A stretch of DNA of 64,000 nt from Sphingomonas lenta. Lineage in GTDB: Bacteria > Pseudomonadota > Alphaproteobacteria > Sphingomonadales > Sphingomonadaceae. This document shows, in pieces, positions 8,009 through 19,466 of this stretch. Position numbers and translations under genes: made by a program. Positions within the stretch are counted from its first letter, which is position 1; each line of letters begins with the position of its first letter. The notes beneath the pieces are model-generated. The model was not told the origin of the DNA and made no database searches. It saw only the letters and a program-made list of their open reading frames with translations. The DNA lies in assembly GCF_002288825.1 (NCBI RefSeq), contig NZ_NSLI01000002.1, positions 62,001 through 126,000 on the forward strand, read 5' to 3'.

Positions 8009-10102
8009 ATGCATCAACGACTTTCCTCCTTCCTGGTACGGCTGCTTCGCAACAAAGCGGGCAACACCATGGTCATGATGGCCATGGCGATGGTTCCCTT
8101 GGCCGGGCTGGTCGGAGGCGCGGTCGACGCGAGCCGCCTCTACTTGGCGAAGACGCGCCTTCAGCATGCTTGCGACGCGGGCGCTTTGGCGGGCAGGCGT
8201 CAAATGGGTGCGGGAGCTTGGGCGGCGGATTCCAATCGCGCCCGCACCGTCGCCGACCGCTTTTTCGACGTGAACTTCCAGCAGGGGCTCTACGGCACCG
8301 AGACCCTGACCCGCAACTATGTCGAGAACGCCGGAAAAGTGACGGGCACCGCGAGCGTGATCGTGCCGATGACGTTGATGCGCATCTTCAACTTCCAGCA
8401 GACCACCGTCGATGTCGTCTGCGACGCGGAGATGCGGCTGCCCAACACGGACGTGATGTTCGTCCTCGATACGACCGGGTCGATGGAGCAGACGCTCAGC
8501 GGCGACACCCAGAACAAGATCGCTGGTCTGCGCACCGCCGTTCTCTGCTTCTACGAGATCCTGGCTCGTCTGGACACGAGCGCGACGTGCAGCGGCACCG
8601 GCGCAAGCGACGGCGTCGGGACCGAGGTGCAGATACGCTTCGGTTTCGTCCCGTACGCCACGAACGTGAACGTGGGAGAGCTGCTGCCCGCTTCGCACGT
8701 CGCGAACCAGTGGCCTTATCAGACCCGCCTGGCGAACTTCACCACGCAAGTCGCTGGTGAGGTCGTGTCCGACGAGTACGAAGCCTATAACGTCGATGGG
8801 ACGCCCCGGTCCATCAGCATCAGCGACTGCGCGGCTTTCGGCAACAACGTACAGTTCACCGACCAGAATGACGGCAATCGGGTATATACGCCTAATCCGT
8901 CAGGTGCCTCGATCGACACCGGAACCGGGGCGAACCTTCGGCGCACGACGTACAGCAACAGCACCGCAGACGACCGCGACTGGGGTTACTCGGGCGCACC
9001 CGACAACTCCGGCGAGTTTCGCACCTGCCGGCGGCGCAAGATCGTCCAAAAGGTCGGGACGCCGCGTTTCGCCTTCACGGATTGGACCTACCGGCAGGAC
9101 ACGATCGACGTATCCAGCTACAAGCTCCGCAACGACGTGAGCTTCGCGAACGACACGTGCCTGAACGTGATCGGCGACGGCGCCGCTTGCACGGGCGAGT
9201 CGCGCATCTCCGGAACGGTTCCCGCATCCGGAACCTATGACGAGCGCGAGCTCGCGACCGTCTCCGGCCAACAGAACATCGACCTGATTAACCGCCGCTG
9301 GGACGGCTGCATCGAGGAGCGCGATACCGTCCACCAGGCGAGCTACGTCCCGATCCCCTCCGGCGCCAAAGACTTGGACATCGACTCCGCGCCCTCCCTC
9401 CTCTCCGGGACGAGCTGGGGACCGACGTTGTACAGAGTCGTCTACCCGCGTGGCACCGGCAGCGCGATCAACGTCAGCCAGTGGCAGAACGTCTCACAAC
9501 AGACGACGATGCGAAACCTGATCTGGCCGGATTACCAATGCCCGACCGTCGCACGTAAAGTGCAGTCTTGGCCGACCGCCGCCAACTTCGAAAACTATGT
9601 CAACGGTCTGACTACCGGCGGCAATACGTATCACGACATCGGGCTGCTATGGGGTGCGCGCCTGCTGTCGGGGACCGGCATCTTCCGTGCCGATAACGAG
9701 TTCACGGCGCAAGGCGGCGCCATCGAACGGCACTTGATTTTCATGACCGACGGCGAGACGTGCACCAGCGTCTACAATTACGCCTCATATGGCCTCGAGT
9801 GGTTCGATCGCCGCAGAACCGGAACTTCGAATCCAGGAGGCCGATGCGAGACGAACAGTGATCCGGGCGGCAGCATCAGCGAGCAGGTGAACGCCCGCAC
9901 GCTGGCGATTTGCGAAGCGGTGAAGAACAAGAACATCACCCTGTGGGTGATCTGGTTCGGTGAGAGCAAGCCCTGGCTGGAGACTCGCCTGACCGGCTGT
10001 GCGACGGCCAATCGCTTCTTCGCCGCGCGCACCTCGGCGCAGCTGCAGACAACCTTCGCGACGATCGCCGATCAGATCGGCCAGCTCAGGTTGACCAACT
10101 GA
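8009..10102 (+). CDS. TadG-type pilus assembly protein with von Willebrand factor A domain
   Basis: About 697 residues from the ATG at 8009; a GTG at 7967 is in frame upstream. The N-terminal 60 residues are the Tad/TadG-like region: GNTMVMMAMAMVPLAGLVGG, a transmembrane helix, then DASRLYLAKTRLQHACDAGALAG. A vWA domain starts near residue 150 with a metal-ion-dependent adhesion site D154-T-T-G-S158. About 300 residues containing many Cys and Asn interrupt the vWA core before HLIFMTDGETC. This is the first of three overlapping genes, so it likely works at the outer face of the Flp/Tad pilus machine. Confidence 0.85.
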   Translation: MHQRLSSFLVRLLRNKAGNTMVMMAMAMVPLAGLVGGAVDASRLYLAKTRLQHACDAGALAGRRQMGAGAWAADSNRARTVADRFFDVNFQQGLYGTETLTRNYVENAGKVTGTASVIVPMTLMRIFNFQQTTVDVVCDAEMRLPNTDVMFVLDTTGSMEQTLSGDTQNKIAGLRTAVLCFYEILARLDTSATCSGTGASDGVGTEVQIRFGFVPYATNVNVGELLPASHVANQWPYQTRLANFTTQVAGEVVSDEYEAYNVDGTPRSISISDCAAFGNNVQFTDQNDGNRVYTPNPSGASIDTGTGANLRRTTYSNSTADDRDWGYSGAPDNSGEFRTCRRRKIVQKVGTPRFAFTDWTYRQDTIDVSSYKLRNDVSFANDTCLNVIGDGAACTGESRISGTVPASGTYDERELATVSGQQNIDLINRRWDGCIEERDTVHQASYVPIPSGAKDLDIDSAPSLLSGTSWGPTLYRVVYPRGTGSAINVSQWQNVSQQTTMRNLIWPDYQCPTVARKVQSWPTAANFENYVNGLTTGGNTYHDIGLLWGARLLSGTGIFRADNEFTAQGGAIERHLIFMTDGETCTSVYNYASYGLEWFDRRRTGTSNPGGRCETNSDPGGSISEQVNARTLAICEAVKNKNITLWVIWFGESKPWLETRLTGCATANRFFAARTSAQLQTTFATIADQIGQLRLTN

Positions 10103-10698
10103 TGCGGTCGAGTCTCGCCACCGACGTCCGCGGGGCCGCGTTGACCGAATTCGGCCTGCTGCTGCCGGTCCTCGCCATGCTGCTGCTGGGCTCGCTGGAC
10201 ATGGGGCATCGCGCCTATGCCCGCGTCGTCCTGGACGGCGCGCTGCAAAAGGCGGCCCGAGACTCCGCGCTGGAGGGCGGCAACGCGCCCGCCAAGCAAG
10301 CTCAGGTCGATGCGCGACTCCTCGACACGGCCCGCGATCTCCACAACGGCGCAACAGTGACGACGACCCGCTTATCCTATCGCACCTTCGCCGACGCGGC
10401 CCGCCGCCACGAGCCGTATACCGACACGAACGGGAACGGTCAGTGCGATAACGGCGAGCCCTTCACGGACGTGATCGTCAACAACAGCTTCGACGCGGAT
10501 ATCGGGCGCGCCGGTCAGGGCGGGGCGCAGGACGTTGTCGTCTTCACCTCGACCATGACCTATCCCGCGATCATGCCGGTCCGCGGATTGCTCGGTCTCA
10601 GTGACACCGTCAGCATCACGGCGACGGCGGTCGTCCGCAACCAGCCCTACAATGATCAGGGCGCGAACGGGACGGCGGGCACGGGGAACTGCACATGA
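10102..10698 (+). CDS. TadE/TadG family pseudopilin
   Basis: A 198-residue protein with the TadE-like N-terminus: RGAALTEFGLLLPVLAMLLL followed by LDMGHRAYARVVLDGALQKAAR. This is a class III pseudopilin helix with the conserved Glu five residues into the mature form. The rest is an extracytoplasmic domain ending in a basic-free tail with a terminal Cys. Its ATG shares one base with the stop of the vWA gene, and its stop overlaps the ATG of the next gene, so all three are translated as a unit. Confidence 0.83.
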   Translation: MRSSLATDVRGAALTEFGLLLPVLAMLLLGSLDMGHRAYARVVLDGALQKAARDSALEGGNAPAKQAQVDARLLDTARDLHNGATVTTTRLSYRTFADAARRHEPYTDTNGNGQCDNGEPFTDVIVNNSFDADIGRAGQGGAQDVVVFTSTMTYPAIMPVRGLLGLSDTVSITATAVVRNQPYNDQGANGTAGTGNCT

Positions 10699-11321
10699 GC
10701 CCGGTTCGTGGAATGCTGTCCGACGCCCGCGGCGTCGCCTTCGTCGAGTTCGCGCTGTCGCTCCCGCTGTTCCTCGTCATGCTGATGGGGGGCGCGGAGG
10801 TCGCGCACTACATGACGACGCGCATGCGCGTGAGCCAATTGGCGCTGCACGTGGCCGATCACGCCGCGCGCATCGGCGACGGCGACCTGCTCGCCGCCAA
10901 GCTCATATCCGAGCGCCAGATCAACGACCTGCTCACCGGAGCGGGCCTGCAGAGCGCCGAGTTGGACATCTACGGCCGCGGACGCGTGATCCTCTCCAGC
11001 CTCCAAGAAATGGACGCGCCGAACCCCAATAATCGCTTCGAGATCAAATGGCAGCGCTGCCGCGGATCGCTCACCCACACTCCCGAATATGGTGAGCAGG
11101 GCGCCACCGACCTCACCGGCATGGGTCCCGCAGGCAACCAGGTCACCGCGCTTCCGAACGGCGCGACCATGTTCGTCGAGATCCGGTACGATTATCGCCC
11201 GCTGCTCGGCTCGGATTACATCGCCTTCGGCGATTTCACGGAGAGCGCGGCGATGGCGGTACGCAACCGCCGCAATCTCCAGCAGATCGCCCAGGACGCG
11301 CCGCCGTCCAGCTGCTCCTAG
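10695..11321 (+). CDS. TadE/TadG family pseudopilin
   Basis: A 208-residue second pseudopilin-like protein: [20 protein letters not shown], then [27 protein letters not shown]. The Glu in VEFALSLP corresponds to mature position 5. The C-terminal domain is periplasmic and ends PPSSCS. It is last in the tad trio. Its stop codon overlaps the stop of the convergent pdhB (CTAG). The core tad genes (prepilin peptidase, ATPase, TadB/C, secretin) are not in this window. Confidence 0.83.
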   Translation: MSPVRGMLSDARGVAFVEFALSLPLFLVMLMGGAEVAHYMTTRMRVSQLALHVADHAARIGDGDLLAAKLISERQINDLLTGAGLQSAELDIYGRGRVILSSLQEMDAPNPNNRFEIKWQRCRGSLTHTPEYGEQGATDLTGMGPAGNQVTALPNGATMFVEIRYDYRPLLGSDYIAFGDFTESAAMAVRNRRNLQQIAQDAPPSSCS

Positions 11322-12757
11322 CGGTAACACACCTTCCTGACTGCCGCGACGACCTTGGCCGCGTCGATCAGCGCCAGCTTCTCGAGGTTCGCGGCGTAGG
11401 GCAGCGGCACGTCCTCGTCCGTCACGCGCGTCGCCGGCGCGTCGAGATCGTCGAAGCCGTCCTCCATGCAGATCGCCATGACTTCCGACGAGATCGAGCA
11501 GGTGGGCCAGCCCTCCTCCACGACCACCATCCGGTTGGTCTTGGCCAGGCTCTTCAGCACCGTCTCGCGGTCGAGCGGCCGTAACGTGCGCAGGTCGATC
11601 ACCTCCGCATCGACACCCTCGCCCGCCAACTGCTCCGCCGCCTCCAGCGCGACGCCGACGCCGATCGAGTAGCTGACGACCGTCACGTCCTTACCCGGGC
11701 GCACGATCCGCGCTTTGCCGATGGGCAGCACATAATCGTCGAGCTTGGGTACCTCGAACGAGCGTCCGTACATCAGCTCGTTCTCGAGGAACACGACGGG
11801 GTCTTCGGTGCGGATCGCGGCCTTTAGCAGGCCCTTGGCGTCCGCCGCGTCGTAGGGCGCGATGACGATCAGGCCGGGCACGCTCGCGTACCAGGGGCCG
11901 AAGTTCTGGCTGTGCTGCGCCGCGACGCGGCTCGCCGCGCCGTTGGGGCCGCGGAACACCATGGGGCAGCGCATCTGGCCGCCCGACATATAGTTCGTCT
12001 TCGCCGCCGAATTGATGATGTGGTCGATCGCTTGCAGCGCGAAGTTGAACGTCATGAATTCGACGACCGGGCGAAGGCCGCCCATCGCCGCGCCCGAGCC
12101 CACGCCCGCGAAGCCGTACTCGGTGATCGGCGTGTCGATGACGCGCTTGTCCCCGAACTCGTCGAGCAGTCCCTGCGTGACCTTGTACGCGCCCTGATAC
12201 TGCGCGACCTCCTCGCCCATCACGAACACGCGCGGGTCGCGGCGCATCTCTTCGGCCATCGCGTCGCGCAACGCCTCGCGGACGGTGAGCTTCACCATCT
12301 CGGTGCCGGCGGGTACCTCGGGATCGGCGACGGAGGTGCGCTCGACGGCCTGTGTGAGCTGTTTGGTCCCCGTGTCCTGCTTCGGCGAGGGACCTGCATC
12401 TTCCGTACCCTGGTCGGACGGCCGCTCCACCTCGGCGGTGCCGCCGGGCGAGGCCGACGCCGCGCTCTGCGGCGGCGGCCCGTCGCTCGCCTGAGCGGGC
12501 GCTCCCGCGTCCTCGCCCTCGCCGGCCAGCGTGGCGATGACGGTGCCGACCTTCACGTTATCGGTGCCCTCGGCGACCAGCAGCTTGCCGATCGTCCCTT
12601 CGTCGACCGCCTCGAACTCCATGGTTGCCTTATCGGTCTCGATCTCCGCCAGGATGTCGCCCGACTTGACCGCGTCGCCTTCCTTCACCAGCCACTTGGC
12701 GAGCGTGCCCTCCTCCATGGTGGGCGACAGCGCAGGCATCTTGATCTCGACAGGCAT
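11318..12757 (-). CDS. pdhB: Pyruvate dehydrogenase E1 component, beta subunit, with N-terminal lipoyl domain
   Basis: A 479-residue subunit of the pyruvate dehydrogenase complex (pyruvate to acetyl-CoA). Residues 1-80 are a lipoyl domain ([20 protein letters not shown]) with the lipoylated Lys43 in [11 protein letters not shown]. An Ala/Pro-rich linker follows, then the transketolase-like beta subunit from about residue 155 ([50 protein letters not shown]). The fusion is usual in alphaproteobacteria. The start at 12757 is fixed by a TGATG overlap with the pdhA stop; the open frame continues upstream to 13240, but that part is antisense noise inside pdhA. E2 and E3 genes are not in the window. 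Confidence 0.96.
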   Translation of the reverse strand: MPVEIKMPALSPTMEEGTLAKWLVKEGDAVKSGDILAEIETDKATMEFEAVDEGTIGKLLVAEGTDNVKVGTVIATLAGEGEDAGAPAQASDGPPPQSAASASPGGTAEVERPSDQGTEDAGPSPKQDTGTKQLTQAVERTSVADPEVPAGTEMVKLTVREALRDAMAEEMRRDPRVFVMGEEVAQYQGAYKVTQGLLDEFGDKRVIDTPITEYGFAGVGSGAAMGGLRPVVEFMTFNFALQAIDHIINSAAKTNYMSGGQMRCPMVFRGPNGAASRVAAQHSQNFGPWYASVPGLIVIAPYDAADAKGLLKAAIRTEDPVVFLENELMYGRSFEVPKLDDYVLPIGKARIVRPGKDVTVVSYSIGVGVALEAAEQLAGEGVDAEVIDLRTLRPLDRETVLKSLAKTNRMVVVEEGWPTCSISSEVMAICMEDGFDDLDAPATRVTDEDVPLPYAANLEKLALIDAAKVVAAVRKVCYR

Positions 12758-13800
12758 CAGTAACGCTCCACCAGCACGTCCGTGTACAGCTCCGACGCTT
12801 CGGGCTCGGGCGTCTGCTCGGAGAAGTCGGCGGCCTCGTTCACGATCTTCCTGATCTCCTGCTCGACCGCTTTCAGCTGGTCCTCCTTGATCCCGGCCTG
12901 GTCGAGCAGCGGCTTCAGCCGCTCGATCGGGTCCGACTTCTCGCGCACCGACTGCACCTCCTCGCGCGAGCGATACTTGGCCGGATCGGACATGGAGTGG
13001 CCGCGATAACGATAGGTCTTCATCTCGAGGATGACCGGCCCCTTGCCCGCGCGCACCCATTCGAGCGCGGTCTCGGCGGCACCGCGGCAGGCGAGGACGT
13101 CCATCCCGTCGACCTGGATGCCGGGGATGCGGAAGCTCTCGCCGCGGCGGTAGAGCTGGTCCTCGGCCGAGGCGCGATTGACCGACGTGCCCATCGCGTA
13201 CTGGTTGTTCTCGATCACGTAGATGATCGGCAGCTTCCATAGCTCCGCCATGTTGAAGCTCTCGTACACCTGCCCCTGGTTCGCCGCGCCGTCGCCGAAA
13301 TAGGCGAGGCAGACGCCCCCGTCCTCGTTGTACTTGTGGCTGAACGCGAGGCCCGTGCCGAGCGACACCTGCGCGCCGACGATGCCGTGGCCGCCGTAGA
13401 ACTTATGCTCCACGGAGAACATGTGCATGGAGCCGCCCTTGCCCTTGGAGATGCCCGCCTGGCGGCCGGTCAGCTCCGCCATCACGTCGGCGGGCGGGAT
13501 GCGGCACAGCAGCATGTGGCCGTGGTCGCGATAACCGGTGATGACCGAGTCCTTCTCGGACAGAGCGGACTGGAGCCCGACCGCGACCGCCTCCTGGCCG
13601 ATATAAAGGTGGCAGAAGCCGCCGATCAGCCCGAGCCCGTAGAGCTGCCCCGCCTTTTCCTCGAAACGCCGGATGAGCAGCATGTCGCGGTAGAACTGGA
13701 GCAATTCCTCCTTGGACGCGCTGTACGGTTGCGGCTCGCTCGGACGCTCGCGGTTGGGAGTCGCGGGCGGGGCTGGCGCGGGGCTTACGGCTTTGGCCAC
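12757..13800 (-). CDS. pdhA: Pyruvate dehydrogenase E1 component, alpha subunit
   Basis: A 347-residue thiamine-diphosphate-binding E1-alpha. The ThDP/Mg motif runs from G169-D-G to N198-N199 ([20 protein letters not shown], then IENNQ). The [12 protein letters not shown] loop and [19 protein letters not shown] (phosphorylation-loop region in mitochondrial relatives) are present. The first 25 residues are Pro/Ala-rich and probably flexible. It is followed immediately by pdhB. About 100 bp separate it from a divergent MFS gene, where its promoter should lie. Confidence 0.96.
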   Translation of the reverse strand: MAKAVSPAPAPPATPNRERPSEPQPYSASKEELLQFYRDMLLIRRFEEKAGQLYGLGLIGGFCHLYIGQEAVAVGLQSALSEKDSVITGYRDHGHMLLCRIPPADVMAELTGRQAGISKGKGGSMHMFSVEHKFYGGHGIVGAQVSLGTGLAFSHKYNEDGGVCLAYFGDGAANQGQVYESFNMAELWKLPIIYVIENNQYAMGTSVNRASAEDQLYRRGESFRIPGIQVDGMDVLACRGAAETALEWVRAGKGPVILEMKTYRYRGHSMSDPAKYRSREEVQSVREKSDPIERLKPLLDQAGIKEDQLKAVEQEIRKIVNEAADFSEQTPEPEASELYTDVLVERY

Positions 13801-13902
13801 GATGGGTGAGACCTCTGATCCTGGGGAGGAAGATGCCGGGCCTATAGGCGCGAAGCCGCGCGGCTTTCAATCCGTTGGTCAGGGCCCTACACGCCCCGCC
13901 CG

Positions 13903-15173
13903 ATGAGCAAGCCGCCGCATCCGTTCCGGATCGCCAACTTCCGCGCCTATTGGGTGTCGCGCTTCGCCGGCACCATCGCCCAGAACGCGATGGCGCTGAT
14001 CATCGCCTACCAAGTCTACAACATCGCCCGCGAGACGCTGGACGTGCGCGAGGCGTCGTTCCTGCTCGGCATGATCGGGCTCGCGCAGTTCGTGCCGCTG
14101 TTCCTGCTCACACCGGTCGTCGGCCTCGTGGCGGACAGCGTCGATCGGCGCTGGATCGTGCGGAGCACCACCGCGCTCCTGATCCTGACCGCCGCCGGCC
14201 TAGGGCTGCTCACCTGGACGGGCGCGTTGACGCTGCCCGTGCTGTTCGGGGCGGCGGTGCTGATCGGCATCGCGCGCGCTTTTTCCGGCCCCGCCTACTC
14301 CGCGCTCGCGCCCAACCTCGTGCCGCGCGAGGTGCTGCCTACCTCGATCGCGGTAAGCTCCATCGCTTGGCAGGTGGGTACGATCATCGGCCCCAGCGTC
14401 GGCGGCGTGCTGCTGTCGATCAGCCCCAACGCGGCCTATGCGGGCGCGGTGGCGCTGTTCGCGGTGGCGCTTTCGGCCATCTTCCTGATCGGCCCCGTGC
14501 CGCAACCGCCGGTGCAGAAGGACCACCGTCCCCTCGCCCGCATCGCCGAGGGCTTCGACTATGTGAAGCGCAACCGTCTCGTCCAGGCGACGATCACGCT
14601 CGACCTGTTCGCCGTGCTGCTCGCCGGATCGACCGCGCTGCTGCCAGTGTTCGCGCGCGATATCCTGAAGGTCGGTCCCGACGGTCTCGGCGTGCTCGCG
14701 GCGGCGTCAGGTATCGGCGCGGCGGCGATGGCGATCTGGTTCTCGTTCAGGCCCATGAAGGAGAATGTGGGCGTGAAGATGCTGTGGGCCGTGGTCGCCT
14801 TCGGGATCGCCACCGTCGTGTTCGGCCTCTCCACCTATTTTTGGCTCAGCGTCGCCGCCCTCATCGTCGCGGGTGCGATGGACATGGTCTCCGTCTACGT
14901 CCGCTCCTCGCTGATCCAGCTCCACACGCCGGATGCGATGCGCGGCCGCGTCAGCGCCGTGTCGCAGCTCACCATTTCGGCCTCCAACGAGCTCGGAGAG
15001 GCGGAGTCGGGGCTGCTCGCCTCGATCCTGGGGCCGGTCGGCGCGGTGGTGTTGGGCGGAGCGGGCGCGATCGGCGTTACCCTGCTCTGGGCGCGGCTGT
15101 ACCCGGAGCTGAGACTTGCAAAGACGTTTGACGCACCCGACAAACCCGCCCACGCAACACTCGGAGCCCAGAC

Positions 15174-15177
<4 letters not shown>
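13903..15177 (+). CDS. MFS transporter (DHA3/EntS-like)
   Basis: A 424-residue major-facilitator protein with about twelve hydrophobic segments. The opening [20 protein letters not shown] and the loop between helices 2 and 3 ([20 protein letters not shown]) fit the DHA3 drug/siderophore exporter group that includes EntS. The substrate is unknown. The stop overlaps the ATG of cysK by four bases, so the transporter may be co-expressed with cysteine synthesis; export of a sulfur metabolite is possible but unproven. Confidence 0.85.
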
Positions 15178-16087
<910 letters not shown>

Positions 16088-16091
<4 letters not shown>

Positions 16092-17551
16092 TGTGGCGCA
16101 CAACTGACGGGGATGCTTCCCATCCCGTTCGTGCTGAGCTTGTCGAAGCACCGTCCTTCCTTTCACCGGAGGAAAAGGACAGCCCTTCGACAAACTCGGG
16201 GCGAACGGGAGCGAGCGGCCCGCCCGCAATCAAGGTGGTTCTCGTCGCCACGGCCGTGGCCGCGCTCGTCGCGCCGGCGCTGATCGTCCGCAACGCGCCG
16301 GCGGTCCGCCCCGTCCCGCGCGCGGTGGCGACACCCCAGCGCGTGGTGCCGCCCGCCGAGATCCCGCCCGTCGAGCCGACGCGCTTCGTCGAGATCGCGC
16401 CGGAGGACGCGCGCGCGATTAATGCAACCGTCCCATTCTCCGCCGCGCCCAACCCTGCCGCGCGCCCGTTCAGCTTCGCGGGTTCGACGGAGGACCTGGC
16501 GCGCGCCACCGACTGCCTCGCCGCGGCGGTGATCTACGAGGCGGGCGACGACGCGCCGGGCGAGCGCGCGGTGGCGCAGGTCATCATCAACCGCCTGCGC
16601 CACCCCGCCTTTCCCAAGACGATCTGCGGGGTCGTCTTCCAGGGGCAGGAACGCAGCACCGGCTGCCAGTTCACCTTCACCTGCGACGGCGCGCTAAACC
16701 GCTGGCGTCCGACCGAGGCCGGCTGGCGCCGCGCGCGCGAGATCGCCACCATGGCGTTGCGCGGATCGGTCTACCGGCCCGTCGGGCACGCGACGCACTA
16801 CCACACCGATTGGGTCGTTCCTTACTGGAGCTCCAGCCTCGACAAGATCACTGCGGTCGGCACGCACCTGTTCTTCCGCTGGACCGGTTGGTGGGGCACC
16901 CCGCCCGCCTTCAACCGCCGCCAGGCCGGACCGGAGCCGGCCTTCGCCAAGATGGCCGCACTGTCGCCCGCCCACGCGTCGGGCGTCGCCGCCGGCGAGG
17001 CGGTCGCGGGCGACGAGCCGCTGCTGGAGGGGCTGCCGCCCGCGGCGGCCGAAGCCGCGGTGGAAGGCGCGGCCCTGCCCGACGCGGAGATGACGCCGGA
17101 CGCGAACAGCTTCCTCATCACGCTTCCCGCGACGGTCGCGCCCGACTTGTGGCACCTGCTCGCCAACAAGATCTGCGGCGCGCGACGCTACTGCAAGGTA
17201 CTGGGCTGGGTCGATCCGAAGCTGACGCCCGCGCGGCTCCCGCTCAACACGGCGCAGGTGGCGAGCCTCAGCTTCAGCTACCTGCGCGACGACGAGAACG
17301 GTTTGGAACGCCGTCTGTGGAACTGCCGCGAGTTCAAGCGCCCCGTGCCCGCGCAGTGCATGCGCGCGCAGGTCTTCATCCCGACCGGCGAGACGATCGG
17401 TGGCCCGGCCGACGTTCAGCCGCCCGCCGTGGTCCCGACGCGCGGGCCGGGCGAGCTCGACGGCGTACGGCGGAGGAGCGGGCCTCCGGCGCCCGCGCCG
17501 AGCCCGACGCCGAGCGCTGCGGCGGGTGCGCCGAAGGCGGCGACGCCCTGA
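16088..17551 (+). CDS. Cell wall hydrolase, SleB family
   Basis: About 487 residues (GTG 16088 or ATG 16091, both overlapping the cysK stop). Domain order: residues 1-45 unusual (see below), a membrane-spanning or signal segment ([18 protein letters not shown]), a Pro-rich linker, then the SleB lytic-transglycosylase-like domain at about residues 135-265. That domain carries [20 protein letters not shown] with the catalytic-position Glu, then [20 protein letters not shown] and [11 protein letters not shown] low-complexity C-terminal half follows. Residues 12-41 are the translation of a palindromic repeat, so either the repeat has been inserted into the gene or the true start lies downstream (GTG at 16235). 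The function is peptidoglycan remodelling. Confidence 0.85.
16124..16209. repeat. Palindromic element, family D, copy 1 (inside the sleB reading frame)
   Basis: An 86 bp inverted repeat bounded by CCCGTTCGTGCTGAGCTTG and a matching inverted end (CGACAAACTCGGGGCGAACG). It is read through by sleB, encoding [11 protein letters not shown] in the first arm and [10 protein letters not shown] in the second. The same element recurs at 20409-20489. Confidence 0.85.
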
Positions 17552-17562
17552 CGCGCGTGAAC

Positions 17563-17583
17563 CGGCGCGGTGAAGCCGCGCCG
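17563..17583 (+). terminator. GC hairpin just after sleB, weak terminator candidate
   Basis: An eight-base-pair stem, CGGCGCGG against CCGCGCCG, with a five-base loop. It lies 11 bp after the sleB stop. There is no T-run after it, so intrinsic termination is uncertain. The rest of the gap to 17660 holds nothing recognisable. Confidence 0.3.
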
Positions 17584-17660
17584 TCGGTCGTCGGCGGGCC
17601 GACGCCGGCCGGGCTTGGGCGTCTCGCGGCCAGCCTCAGTCAGCCGCGTGCGCCCTGCGC

Positions 17661-19463
17661 CTAAGCCGCCAGGAACATCTCCGGCTCCAGCGCCATCACG
17701 CTGTCCGCTCCACCCTCGATCTTGCGCCGCAGCGCGCCGGTGTCCGGCAGGATACGCTCCGCGAAGAAGCGGGCCGTAATCAGCTTGGCGTTGAGGAACG
17801 TTCCGTCCCCCTCGCCTGCCGCCTTTAGCCGCGCGGCGGCGCGCGCCATCTTGAGCCACATGTAACCGACCGCCACGATCCCCATCAGGTGCATGTACGG
17901 CACCGCACCCGCGCCGACATGGTTCGGGTTCTTCATGCCGTTCTGCATAAACCAGAGGCTCGCCACCTGCAGGTCGCCCAACGCCTTCTCGAGGCGGGTC
18001 GCGATGTCAACGACGGCCTCCTCAGACTTACCCGCTGCGATCTCCTCCTGCACGAGCGCGAGCATCGCCTGCGCCGCGCGGCCGCCGTTCTGCATCAGCT
18101 TGCGGCCGACCAGGTCCATCGCCTGCACGCCGTTGGTGCCCTCGTAGATCATGGCAATGCGGGCGTCGCGGACATACTGCTCCATGCCCCATTCGGCGAC
18201 ATAGCCGTGCCCGCCATAGACCTGCTGCGCGTCGGTCGCGATCGCGTAGCCCATGTCCGTGCCGTAGCCCTTGATGACCGGCGTCAGCAGCCCGATCAGG
18301 TCGCCGGCCAGCCGCCGGTCCTCCTCGGTCGCGCCGTTGTGCTCGAGGTCGACCTGGAGCGCACCCCAGAGGCAGAGCGCGCGCAGACCCTCGGTCAGCG
18401 CCTTCATCTGCATGAGCATGCGGCGGACGTCGGGGTGGACGAACAGCGTGTCGGCGGGCTGGTCCGGCTCGGCCGCGCCGGTCAGCGCGCGGCCCTGGCG
18501 ACGGTCGTGCGCGTAGGCGACGGCGTTCTGGTACGCGGTTTCGGCGACGCCCAGCCCCTGCAGGCCGACGCCCAGGCGGGCGGCGTTCATCATGATGAAC
18601 ATGGCGGCGAGACCCTTCATCTCCTCGCCAACAAGCCAGCCGGTGGCGCCGTCATAGTTCATGACGCAGGTAGAGTTGCCGTGGATGCCCATCTTGTGCT
18701 CGATCGAGCCGCAGCTGACGGCGTTGCGCTCGCCCAAGCTGCCGTCGGCGTTCACCAGGAACTTCGGAACGACGAAGAGCGAGATGCCCTTGGAGCTGTC
18801 GGGGGCGCCCGGCGTCTTCGCCAGCACCAGGTGGATGATGTTCTCCGTCAGGTCGTGCTCGCCCGACGAGATGAAGATCTTGGTCCCGGTAATGGAGTAG
18901 GAGCCGTCGGCCTGCGGCTCGGCGCGGGTGCGGATGAGGCCGAGATCGGTACCGCACTGCGGCTCCGTCAGGTTCATTGTACCGCCCCACTCGCCCGACA
19001 CGAGCTTGGGTACATACGTCGCGATTTGCTCGGGCGAGCCCTTCGCGATCAGCGCCGCGATCGCGCCGTGCGTCAGGCCGGGGTACATGGCGAAGGCCAT
19101 GTTGGCGGAGATCATGTACTCCTGAAAAGCGACCGAGACGACGTGCGGCATGCCCTGGCCGCCATATTCGGGCACGTTGCCCAGCGTCGCCCAGCCACTC
19201 TCGACGAACTGGCGATACGCCTCCTTGAACCCCGGCGGCGTCGTGACGGAACCGTCCTCGTGCCGCGTGCAGCCGTGGCGATCACCGACCTGGTTGAGCG
19301 GGAACAGCACCTCGGCGACGAAGCGGCCGCCCTCCTCCAGCACCGCTTCGACCACGTCGGGGCTGGCGGCGTCGAAGCCGGGCAGGTTGGAGTGGTTCTG
19401 CAGGCCGACGACGTGCTCCAGCACGAAGCGGGTATCGCGGACGGGGGGCGTATAGGTCGGCAT
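17661..19463 (-). CDS. Acyl-CoA dehydrogenase of the long DmdC-like type
   Basis: A 600-residue FAD flavoenzyme, about 200 residues longer than classic acyl-CoA dehydrogenases and matching the DmdC-like group with an extra C-terminal domain. It has MNLTEPQCGTDLGLIRTRAE and YSITGTKIFISSGEHDLTEN (FAD/substrate region). The catalytic-base region is IAMIYEGTNGVQAMDL, with the Glu present. The true substrate is unknown; DmdC acts on 3-methylmercaptopropionyl-CoA, but many paralogues use ordinary fatty acyl-CoAs. It lies 3 bp after a MerR gene, so it is probably the regulated gene. Confidence 0.9.
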   Translation of the reverse strand: MPTYTPPVRDTRFVLEHVVGLQNHSNLPGFDAASPDVVEAVLEEGGRFVAEVLFPLNQVGDRHGCTRHEDGSVTTPPGFKEAYRQFVESGWATLGNVPEYGGQGMPHVVSVAFQEYMISANMAFAMYPGLTHGAIAALIAKGSPEQIATYVPKLVSGEWGGTMNLTEPQCGTDLGLIRTRAEPQADGSYSITGTKIFISSGEHDLTENIIHLVLAKTPGAPDSSKGISLFVVPKFLVNADGSLGERNAVSCGSIEHKMGIHGNSTCVMNYDGATGWLVGEEMKGLAAMFIMMNAARLGVGLQGLGVAETAYQNAVAYAHDRRQGRALTGAAEPDQPADTLFVHPDVRRMLMQMKALTEGLRALCLWGALQVDLEHNGATEEDRRLAGDLIGLLTPVIKGYGTDMGYAIATDAQQVYGGHGYVAEWGMEQYVRDARIAMIYEGTNGVQAMDLVGRKLMQNGGRAAQAMLALVQEEIAAGKSEEAVVDIATRLEKALGDLQVASLWFMQNGMKNPNHVGAGAVPYMHLMGIVAVGYMWLKMARAAARLKAAGEGDGTFLNAKLITARFFAERILPDTGALRRKIEGGADSVMALEPEMFLAA

Positions 19464-19466
19464 GGG

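Noticed and set aside
12758..13240. An N-terminal extension of pdhB by 161 codons
   Set aside because: It lies wholly within pdhA in another frame; the lipoyl domain starts exactly at the TGATG overlap at 12757.
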